Source: Streptomyces sp. Ru71
Lineage (GTDB): Bacteria; Actinomycetota; Actinomycetes; Streptomycetales; Streptomycetaceae
DNA: 64,000 nucleotides
Assembly (NCBI RefSeq): GCF_002920535.1
Contig: NZ_PQSS01000013.1
Location: 1 to 64,000 of the forward strand
Reading direction: 5' to 3'
Part shown: positions 8,636-15,107 of the stretch, one piece after another
Layout of the letters: the number at the start of each line of letters is the position of its first letter
Position numbering within the stretch: the first letter of the stretch is position 1
Notes under the pieces: generated by a model
Database searches by the model: none
Told to the model about the DNA's origin: nothing
The model's input: only the letters and a program-made list of their open reading frames with translations
Translations under genes and position numbers: made by a program

Positions 8636-9019
8636 ATGTCGAAACAACCTGGTCTGCCGGTGCTCGGGCAAGACGACGAGACGGCGTGCTGCGCGCCGAT
8701 GGTCCGCGAGCCCCTCGGCGAGGAGGCAGCGGCCGAGCTGTCGCGGATGTTCAAAGCGCTGTCGGACCCGATCCGACTGCGGCTGCTGTCCCTGATTGCC
8801 TCCCACGAGGGCGGCGAGGCGTGCGTGTGCGACCTCGTCGGTCCGTTCGACGTGTCCCAGCCGACGATCTCCCACCACCTGAAGGTGTTGCGGGAGGCCG
8901 GGCTGGTCGGCTCCGAGCGGCGCGGGACCTGGGTGTACTACTGGGTGCTGCCCGAGGCGCTGGCGAAGCTGTCCGCCCTGCTCCAGATCCCCGCCGCCTC
9001 CACGAAGGCCCCCGCGTGA
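8636..9019 (+). CDS. arsR: ArsR arsenical-responsive repressor
   Basis: The 127-aa winged-helix repressor has ALSDPIRLRLLSLIA, then the metal-site motif EACVCDL (C63, C65) and the recognition helix QPTISHHLKVLREAGLV. An extra vicinal pair near the N terminus (TACCAP, C18-C19) resembles corynebacterial ArsR, where N-terminal cysteines complete the As(III) site. It is the first gene of arsR-aquaporin-arsC and divergent from arsI. It should bind the symmetric sites between the two genes and release on As(III) or methylarsonite. The stop overlaps the GTG of the aquaporin gene. Confidence 0.92.
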   Translation: MSKQPGLPVLGQDDETACCAPMVREPLGEEAAAELSRMFKALSDPIRLRLLSLIASHEGGEACVCDLVGPFDVSQPTISHHLKVLREAGLVGSERRGTWVYYWVLPEALAKLSALLQIPAASTKAPA

Positions 9020-9792
9020 GCGCGCCGGCCCCGCTGCTGCGGCGAGCGGCCGTCGAGGGACTGGGCACGGCCGCGCTGGTCACGGTGGTGGTCGGCTCCG
9101 GGATCCAGGCCACCGAACTGACACGCGATGTCGGGACGCAGCTGCTGGCCAACTCCCTCGCCACCGTGTTCGACCTCGGCGTGCTGATCGCCCTGCTCGG
9201 AGGGGTGTCCGGGGCGCACTTCAACCCGGTGGTCACCCTCGCAGCCTGGTCCAGCGGCCGCCGCACCGGCGAGGCCCCCACTCTGCGGGACGTCGCCGCG
9301 TACCTGCCCGCCCAGATCACCGGGGCGATCGGCGGCGCGGTGCTGGCCGACGCCATGTTCGGCAAACCACTGGTGCGCTTCTCCACCCACGACCGGTTCT
9401 CCAGCCCTCTGTGGCTGGGGGAGGTCATAGCCACCGCCGGACTGGTCTGGCTCATCTTCGGCCTGGCCCGCGTCGGCCGCGCGCACCTGGCGCCGCTGCT
9501 GGTCGCCTCCTACATCGGCGCGGCGTACTGGTTCACCTCCTCCACCAGCTTCGCCAACCCGGCCGTCACGATCGGCCGCGCCTTCACCGACACCTTCGCC
9601 GGCATCGCCCCCACCTCCGTGCTGCCGTTTGTGGCTGCCCAGCTGATCGGCGCCGCCGCAGGCCTCGGCCTGGTCACCGTCTGCTTCGGCCGCCCGACCC
9701 CCGTGAGCGAGGACGACATCATCATTCCCGACGACAGTCAGCAGCCCGCCGCACCCACCCGTACCACCGCAGAAAGCACTCTGGCCCGATGA
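9016..9792 (+). CDS. MIP/aquaporin-family arsenite channel
   Basis: This 258-aa integral membrane protein has six hydrophobic segments and the paired pore motifs HFNPVVT and FANPAVT; the first NPA is NPV. It starts at a GTG overlapping the arsR stop and ends overlapping the arsC start (ATGA). In Sinorhizobium meliloti an aquaglyceroporin (AqpS) replaces the usual arsenite pump in an ars operon, letting As(III) made inside by ArsC leave down its gradient. The same logic fits here, because no ACR3 or ArsB gene lies in the cluster. Confidence 0.88.
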   Translation: MSAPAPLLRRAAVEGLGTAALVTVVVGSGIQATELTRDVGTQLLANSLATVFDLGVLIALLGGVSGAHFNPVVTLAAWSSGRRTGEAPTLRDVAAYLPAQITGAIGGAVLADAMFGKPLVRFSTHDRFSSPLWLGEVIATAGLVWLIFGLARVGRAHLAPLLVASYIGAAYWFTSSTSFANPAVTIGRAFTDTFAGIAPTSVLPFVAAQLIGAAAGLGLVTVCFGRPTPVSEDDIIIPDDSQQPAAPTRTTAESTLAR

Positions 9793-10208
9793 GCACTCCC
9801 GCCCGCCCCTCCGTCCTGTTCGTCTGCGTGCACAACGCCGGACGCTCCCAGATGGCAGCCGCCTTCCTCACCCACCTAGGCGGCGCCCGCGTCCAGGTCC
9901 GCTCGGCAGGATCCGCCCCCGCCAATGCCGTGAACCCGGCCGTGGCGGAGGCCATGAAAGAGGTCGGCATCGACATCTCCGCCGAGACCCCCAAGGTCCT
10001 CACCACCGAGGCGGTGCAGACCTCCGATGTCGTGATCACCATGGGCTGCGGCGACGCCTGCCCCTACTTCCCCGGCAAGCGATACCTCGACTGGCAGCTC
10101 GCCGACCCGGCAGGCCAGGGCATCGAGGCCGTCCGACCGATCCGCGACGAGATCGAGCAGCGCGTCCGCCACCTGCTCACCGAACTCCGCATCGAGCCGG
10201 CAGCGTGA
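9789..10208 (+). CDS. arsC: Arsenate reductase ArsC (low-MW phosphatase type)
   Basis: The 139-aa protein has the phosphatase loop CVHNAGRS (C13, CX5R) and a redox pair in GCGDACPYF (C87, C91), followed by DW near residue 102. Three cysteines in this spacing indicate the thioredoxin-coupled type rather than the single-Cys mycothiol-dependent type. It reduces arsenate to arsenite in the cytosol, and the adjoining aquaporin channel would let the product out. It begins within the aquaporin stop codon. An 82-bp stretch to the next, convergent gene has no obvious terminator. Confidence 0.92.
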   Translation: MSTPARPSVLFVCVHNAGRSQMAAAFLTHLGGARVQVRSAGSAPANAVNPAVAEAMKEVGIDISAETPKVLTTEAVQTSDVVITMGCGDACPYFPGKRYLDWQLADPAGQGIEAVRPIRDEIEQRVRHLLTELRIEPAA

Positions 10209-10290
10209 ATCGCCCTCACGGGCCAACTACAGCCCCGCAACCGACACAGCCCAGGAAGGCGGCTTCCCACCTCTTCGGCTCGGAGATCGC

Positions 10291-10719
10291 TCAGTCGATA
10301 CAGAACTCGTTGCCCTCGATGTCCAGCATCGGGATGCACGCATCGTTGCCGTCATACAGGGTTCGTACATGTACCGCGCCAAGCGGGACCAGTCGCGCAC
10401 ATTCGGCCTCAAGCGCGGCGAGGCGCGCTTCACCCACAAGTCCGGTGCCGACCCGCACATCAAGATGCACCCGGTTCTTGACGGCCTTCCCTTCGGGAAC
10501 GCGCTGGAAGTACAGTCGCGGGCCGACCCCTGAGGGATCTACGCAGGCGAACCAGGAATCCCGCTGCTCAGGCGGCTGTGAACGCTTGTAGGCGTCCCAC
10601 GTGTCAAACCCCTCCGGTGGCGGCGGCACGACGTACCCCAACACCTCGCACCAGAAACGAGCGAGACGCTCAGGCTCTGCGCAGTCGAAGGTGACCTGAA
10701 ACTTCTTGATCGCTGACAT
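10291..10719 (-). CDS. VOC-superfamily (glyoxalase-like) protein
   Basis: The 142-aa protein starts FQVTFDCAEPERLARFWCEVLGY and ends IPMLDIEGNEFCID. These are the two beta-alpha-beta-beta-beta halves of the small glyoxalase-like domain (Glyoxalase_6 type) common in Streptomyces. The conserved late DxEGNEF supplies a candidate metal-ligand Glu. Substrate unknown. It is convergent with arsC and tandem with the tetR gene, so it may or may not belong to either unit. Confidence 0.8.
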   Translation of the reverse strand: MSAIKKFQVTFDCAEPERLARFWCEVLGYVVPPPPEGFDTWDAYKRSQPPEQRDSWFACVDPSGVGPRLYFQRVPEGKAVKNRVHLDVRVGTGLVGEARLAALEAECARLVPLGAVHVRTLYDGNDACIPMLDIEGNEFCID

Positions 10720-10809
10720 CGGCGCACACTAGCAGGGGACTCGGCCGCTCATCTCCTGGGTGGAGCGGCCCGCTACACATGACCTTCTGCCGCCTTGGAC
10801 GCCAAGTGA

Positions 10810-11451
10810 TCAAACCGGGTCCTGCGCCGCCAGTGCCGCGACCGCAGGGATCGCTGCGAAAGCCTGGCGCATGTGCCGGATGAGTGCCGTACGGTCCTGC
10901 TGTGCTGCGTCCGACGAGGCCCATGCCTCCAGCGCGCGGTGCCACGCAGCCAGCATGAGGTCGAGCAGAAGGCGCAGTTCGGTGTGGCCAGGGGACTTCC
11001 CGGCCAACCGGTGTTCCACGATCCGAACCACGTTCGCGGAGACCTCTGAGCAGTGGCGCAGGCTGTGCGCGGTCAGCGCGGGGGTGCGGTCGGCCAGGTT
11101 GCGGCTGGCCTGGAAGCGCCGTTCCCATCCGTCCGTCATCCGCTCAAGTGCCGCGAACAGCGCGTCTTTGTAGGCGCCGAGGAGGTGCTCGCCGGTCAGG
11201 GGCCGGCTCTCGATATCGGTGACGTAGGCGGCCCACAGTTCCTTCTCCGGGGCCAGGGCCACGTCTTCCTTCGAGGCGAACGTGCGGAAGAAGGTGCGCT
11301 TGGAGACTTCCACCGCTTCGACGATCTCGTCCAGCGTGACGGTGGTGAAGTCCCGCGCGGTGAACAGCTCAAGGGCGGTATCGACCAGAGCCTGACGGGT
11401 GCGCAGTTTCTTGCGCTCGCGCAGCGGCAGTTCTTCCGGGTCCTTGGGCAC
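10810..11451 (-). CDS. TetR-family repressor
   Basis: The 213-aa protein has a TetR HTH at about residues 15-60 (RTRQALVDTALELF, then TVTLDEIVEAVEVSKRTFFR) and a helical ligand domain. I chose GTG 11451 because homology begins at PKDPEELPLRERKK; the frame is open up to 11529 but that would include the operator. It is divergent from a zinc-less quinone oxidoreductase, a very common actinobacterial pairing in which the repressor controls both genes. Confidence 0.85.
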   Translation of the reverse strand: MPKDPEELPLRERKKLRTRQALVDTALELFTARDFTTVTLDEIVEAVEVSKRTFFRTFASKEDVALAPEKELWAAYVTDIESRPLTGEHLLGAYKDALFAALERMTDGWERRFQASRNLADRTPALTAHSLRHCSEVSANVVRIVEHRLAGKSPGHTELRLLLDLMLAAWHRALEAWASSDAAQQDRTALIRHMRQAFAAIPAVAALAAQDPV

Positions 11452-11492
11452 GAGGCAAAGCCTAGCAGCCGCGTTTGCCCCTTGTAGGCTTA

Positions 11493-11507
11493 TGCCACTC
11501 AGTGGCA
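11493..11507. promoter_or_regulatory. Probable TetR operator (7-1-7 palindrome)
   Basis: TGCCACT-C-AGTGGCA is a perfect 15-bp palindrome centred in the 68-bp gap between the tetR start and the oxidoreductase start. It is a typical size and position for a TetR-dimer site. Binding here would block both promoters. Confidence 0.65.
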
Positions 11508-11519
11508 ATATCTCTCGCT

Positions 11520-12455
11520 GTGAAGGCATTAACGATCGACCACTCGGCCCCGGGACACCTCTCGCTCACCGAGGTCGCTGACCCCGAACCCGCCACCCAC
11601 CAGGCCCTGATTCAGGTCCACTCGTTCTCCCTCAACGCCGGCGAGGTCCACCACGTGGTCCCCGAGGGCGAAGCCGGCACGGTGCCCGGCTGGGACGCCG
11701 CGGGCGTCGTCGTCCGCGCAGCCGCCGACGGCTCCGGTCCCGCAGTCGGCACCCCCGTCGTCACCCTGGGGCCGGACGGCGCCTGGGCCGAACTGCGCGC
11801 CGTGGACACCAATCTGATAGGCACCGTGCCGGAGGGAGCCGACCTCGGTCCGATCAGCACACTGCCGGTCGCAGCGGGCACAGCCCTGCGTGCCCTGCAC
11901 CGCATCGGCCCGATCCTCGGACGGCGGGTCCTGGTGACCGGCGCGGGCGGCGGCGTGGGCCGCTTCACGCTGCAGCTCGCGGCCCGAGGCGGCGCACATG
12001 TCACCGCAGTGACCAGCGATCCGGCGAAAGCGGACGCACTTCGCGCACTCGGCGCTGATGAGATCGTCACCGACCTGGCCGCGCTCCAGCACATCGAACC
12101 GGTACACGGCGTGGTCGAACTGGTCGGCGGCGCCCACATGGTCGCCGCACACGGCGCGCTGACCGACAATGGCGTGCTGGTGGCCGCAGGTCACATATCC
12201 GGCGACGGCGAGCAGTTTCCCTACGGAGCCCTCTTCGGCAACGGCCGTCGCCACAACCGCCAGATCGTCACCTACTACCTGCTGGACGACGCCGTTGGAC
12301 TGGGCGCCGACCTCACCTGGCTGGCCGCACTCACCGCCCGCGGCGAACTGGACCCGCAAGTCGCCCTCCGCGCCGACTGGACACAGGCGGCGCGGGCGGC
12401 AGCCGAACTCGCAGGCCGGCGCGTGCCGGGCAAAGCCGTCCTTGACGTCCACTGA
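11520..12455 (+). CDS. Quinone oxidoreductase / MDR-family alcohol dehydrogenase
   Basis: The 311-aa protein is a medium-chain dehydrogenase/reductase. The N-terminal GroES-like half has FSLNAGEVHHV and VPGWDAAGVVV; the Rossmann half has VLVTGAGGGVGRFTLQLAA for NADPH. It lacks the structural-zinc cysteines, so it belongs to the quinone oxidoreductase/zeta-crystallin branch. GTG 11520 was chosen because VKALTIDH is the normal opening. It likely reduces electrophilic quinones or enones whose presence is sensed by the divergent TetR protein. Confidence 0.85.
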   Translation: MKALTIDHSAPGHLSLTEVADPEPATHQALIQVHSFSLNAGEVHHVVPEGEAGTVPGWDAAGVVVRAAADGSGPAVGTPVVTLGPDGAWAELRAVDTNLIGTVPEGADLGPISTLPVAAGTALRALHRIGPILGRRVLVTGAGGGVGRFTLQLAARGGAHVTAVTSDPAKADALRALGADEIVTDLAALQHIEPVHGVVELVGGAHMVAAHGALTDNGVLVAAGHISGDGEQFPYGALFGNGRRHNRQIVTYYLLDDAVGLGADLTWLAALTARGELDPQVALRADWTQAARAAAELAGRRVPGKAVLDVH

Positions 12456-12540
12456 GCGAACAAGACGACGTCCGCCGCAGGCCCCGTGACGCACCTGCGG
12501 CGACTCCGGTGGCCTGCAGCAAGATCCCGCAGCCGCCCGA

Positions 12541-12574
12541 GTGCCCGGTACCGATGACTTCGGGTGCCGGGCAC
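12541..12574 (+). terminator. Hairpin after the oxidoreductase gene
   Basis: GTGCCCGG at 12541-12548 pairs with CCGGGCAC at 12567-12574. This 8-bp GC stem lies 85 bp after the stop and before the esterase gene. There is no U-tract, as is common in streptomycetes. Confidence 0.4.
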
Positions 12575-12617
12575 GGTCGTACCCGGTGTAGCTTCCCGCC
12601 CACCGGAAGGCCGAAGG

Positions 12618-13748
12618 ATGAGCAGCACGCTGTACGAGACACTGCGGCGACGTGTCGACGACGGAACCGTCCCCGGTGCCGTCGCCCTGGTCGCCCGCGG
12701 CGACGACGTCGAGGTGGTCGCCGTGGGGTCGGCCGACGCCGGTGGCAGCGTCCCGATGACCCGGGAGTCGATCTTCAGGATCGCCTCGATCACCAAGCCG
12801 ATCATGGCGGCGGCGGTGCTGACTCTGCTTGATGAGGGCCGCATCGCGCTGGAGGACCCGATCGACGAGTGGCTGCCGGAGCTGGCGAAGCCGCACGTGG
12901 TCCGCACACCGCAGAGCCCCGTCGACGACGTGGTCCCGGCGGCCCGTTCGATCAGGGTGGAGGACCTGCTCACCTCCCGCCCCGGCTGGGGCCTGCCCTC
13001 CGATTTCTCGCTGCCGGCTGCCAAGGCGCTGTTGCAGGTGCAGGATCACAGTCGCCCCCTGCAGAGCTGGCCCGGCCCGGACGAATGGCTGGCCCGGCTC
13101 GCAGAGGTACCGCTGCTCCACCAGCCCGGCGAGGCCTGGCTGTACGGCACGGCGTCCGCCCTGCAGGGGCTGCTGGCTGCCCGTGTGACCGGGCTGACCC
13201 TGCCGGAGTTCCTGAGCGTGCGGATCTTCGAGCCACTGGGGATGAAGGACACCGCGTTCGAGGTCCCGACGGCGAAACGGGACCGGTTCACCTGGTCCTA
13301 CGCCCCCTCGGAAACCGGCGAACTGCAACTCACGGACACCCCGGACGGCGATTTCAGCAGCCCTCCGCGCTTCCCTTCGGGCGGCGGCGGGCTGGTCTCG
13401 ACAGCCGACGACTGGCTGGCCTTCGCCCGCATGCTGCTGTCCGGGGGCGGTGACCTGCTGTCTCCGAGCTCGGTGAGCCGGATGACGAGCAATCACCTCA
13501 CCGCGGCGCAACGCGAGAACGTGACGCTCTTCCTGGAAGGCCAGGGCTGGGGCTACGGCGGCCAGGTCGACGTCGAACCGATCGACCCGTGGAACGTCCC
13601 CGGCCGCTACGGCTGGGTCGGCGGCACGGGGACGACGGCCCATGTGATCCCGGCGACGAACACGGTCACGATCCTGCTGACCCAGGTGGCCATGCGCGGC
13701 CCGACCCCGAACCCACTGATGCGCGAGTTCTGGCGGGCGTGCGTCTAG
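12618..13748 (+). CDS. Serine hydrolase, beta-lactamase/EstB family
   Basis: The 376-aa cytosolic protein, with no signal peptide, shows SxxK as SITK (S57, K60) in FRIASITKPIMAA. Its second motif is LYGTASALQG, where the YxN Asn is replaced, as in EstB-like esterases. Near the end comes WVGGTGTTAHV, replacing the KTG/HGG motif. Such proteins act as esterases or amidases rather than beta-lactamases. The ATG at 12618 has GAAGG just upstream. It is separated from its neighbours by hairpins on both sides, so it is probably monocistronic. Confidence 0.85.
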   Translation: MSSTLYETLRRRVDDGTVPGAVALVARGDDVEVVAVGSADAGGSVPMTRESIFRIASITKPIMAAAVLTLLDEGRIALEDPIDEWLPELAKPHVVRTPQSPVDDVVPAARSIRVEDLLTSRPGWGLPSDFSLPAAKALLQVQDHSRPLQSWPGPDEWLARLAEVPLLHQPGEAWLYGTASALQGLLAARVTGLTLPEFLSVRIFEPLGMKDTAFEVPTAKRDRFTWSYAPSETGELQLTDTPDGDFSSPPRFPSGGGGLVSTADDWLAFARMLLSGGGDLLSPSSVSRMTSNHLTAAQRENVTLFLEGQGWGYGGQVDVEPIDPWNVPGRYGWVGGTGTTAHVIPATNTVTILLTQVAMRGPTPNPLMREFWRACV

Positions 13749-14085
13749 GCCGGCGCTTGCCGACACCAGGCCGGTGTCGGGCGGGTGGCCCCCCGCTGGC
13801 CGGACGCACGCCTCCGGTGGACACGCCCTGCCTTGGCAGGGTCGACCACTGCGGTGATGTCGGTGATGTGATGCTCGGTGACCGTGAAGACGAGGAGGGA
13901 AAGCGGGGTGCCGTCTTCGCTCCAGGAGATGCCGCCGGGGCGGCCGTTGACGATCGCCGCACGTCCGAGTGCCGCGCCAGCCACGCGCGCGAGTGGCCAC
14001 TTCGGTGCCCCGAGCGTGACGAACGTGCCGTTCGGGGTGTGGACGGTGAACCCCCTTCGCGCGGACGACCAGCACTGCCTCGTGA
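13745..14085 (-). pseudogene. C-terminal remnant of a SigJ-like sigma factor (SnoaL domain)
   Basis: Read on the minus strand from about 14085, one frame gives TPNGTFVTLGAPKWPLARVA, then GRAAIVNGRPGGISW and LSLLVFTVTEHHITDI. These match the SnoaL-like tail of SigJ-type ECF sigma factors (ALVNGxPGVxV..GFTVxDGRIxEIDxLADP). A stop lies immediately upstream and no sigma domains are present. The expected final residues are replaced by Arg-rich sequence. It is a leftover 3' end with no plausible start, possibly truncated when the neighbouring operon arrived. Confidence 0.5.
13760..13780 (+). terminator. Hairpin after the esterase gene
   Basis: CCGACACC (13760-13767) and GGTGTCGG (13773-13780) form a perfect 8-bp stem with a 5-nt loop, 11 bp past the stop codon at 13748. 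Confidence 0.55.
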
Positions 14086-14129
14086 AGAAGTCGCTCGGCT
14101 TCAGGACCGCAGGCTACCGATGTCACCGG

Positions 14130-15101
14130 TCAGGGCAGCGTCCAGAACCGGACTGTGACGAGGTAGAAGACGACGACCCAGAAGGCCATCGCCACCGCGA
14201 CGATACCGAGACCACGGAGATTGGCTCTGGCCGGTTCGTCCGGTGCTGGCCGCAGCCATCGCCCGAGCATCGGGTTCACGTAGTAGGGCATGGTCAGGAA
14301 GCTCATGAGGAAACTCGACAGCAGGTTGCCCACGAGCAGGCCGATCCAGAGCGGCATGTGCAGCGGGGACAGAGCAAGCGTCAGCAGCACGACAGTCGGG
14401 TAGAGGCCGACCCAGACCGCGAGGGAGGTCCTGGTCTCGGAGGGTGGCGACGGTGCCTCCTTGCCGTTGCCCTCGAAGGCGAACCAACTGCCGAACGAGT
14501 TGTCGATCGTACGCAGTTGGAAGTCGCTGAACTTCTCGCCCTCGGCCAGGATCCTCTGCCGTTGGGGCGACGTCAGCCACGCGTCGAGGTGTTCCGCAGT
14601 GTCGTAGCGGTACAGCGTGGTCCATTCCTCCTGAAGCCCCTCGATGGGGCGGAAGAGCTCGGTCCCGCGAAACCCCTCGAACTTGCTCTCCTCCTGGACC
14701 ATGTGGTGCTGCCAGGCGAGGAAGTCGTCGACCTGGTTCGGGGAGACGCGGTGAGTGACCACCACGGTGACCAGCGGATCCAGTGACTGGGTGCCGCTGC
14801 TGACCACCTGCTGGGTCGCTGGACCGTCGAAGTACTTGGCGCCGACGTCGAGATACGTCTGCCTGGTCGCGCTGTTGATCCACGCCTGCAGATGCGCCAC
14901 CGAGTCGAACCGGTACACCACGACCCAATCGGACTGCAGCGCCGTCGGCGGGGAGATCTCGGCGCCGAGGAAACCGGGGTAGTAGGCGGCCGCGGCGTTG
15001 AGATCCTCCTGCCATGACTCGAACTCCCGCTCCATCCCGGGCAGGACCTTCTGGCCGATGATTGCCGTAGCCGCGGCGGCTACGTTTCTTTCGGTGTTCA
15101 T
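14130..15101 (-). CDS. Double ABM-domain membrane protein
   Basis: The 323-aa protein carries two antibiotic-biosynthesis-monooxygenase (dimeric ferredoxin-like) domains: residues about 10-105 with WVVVYRFDSVAHLQAW, and 110-200 with WTTLYRYDTAEHLDAW. Three C-terminal membrane segments follow (WVGLYPTVVLLTLALS, IGLLVGNLLSSFLMSFL, VAVAMAFWVVVFYLV). The gene starts six bases after the molybdenum-hydroxylase stop, with AGGTTGAG as ribosome site, so it is the last gene of that operon. ABM domains bind or oxidise small aromatic compounds, sometimes without cofactor. A membrane anchor next to a hydroxylase suggests a product-handling or electron-passing role; this is inference. Confidence 0.8.
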   Translation of the reverse strand: MNTERNVAAAATAIIGQKVLPGMEREFESWQEDLNAAAAYYPGFLGAEISPPTALQSDWVVVYRFDSVAHLQAWINSATRQTYLDVGAKYFDGPATQQVVSSGTQSLDPLVTVVVTHRVSPNQVDDFLAWQHHMVQEESKFEGFRGTELFRPIEGLQEEWTTLYRYDTAEHLDAWLTSPQRQRILAEGEKFSDFQLRTIDNSFGSWFAFEGNGKEAPSPPSETRTSLAVWVGLYPTVVLLTLALSPLHMPLWIGLLVGNLLSSFLMSFLTMPYYVNPMLGRWLRPAPDEPARANLRGLGIVAVAMAFWVVVFYLVTVRFWTLP

Positions 15102-15107
15102 GGTGGC

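Noticed and set aside
11529-14126. Very long open frame (865 codons) on the minus strand
   Set aside because: It lies opposite the quinone oxidoreductase and esterase genes, shows no recognisable domain and has the His/Arg-rich composition of antisense GC-rich coding DNA.
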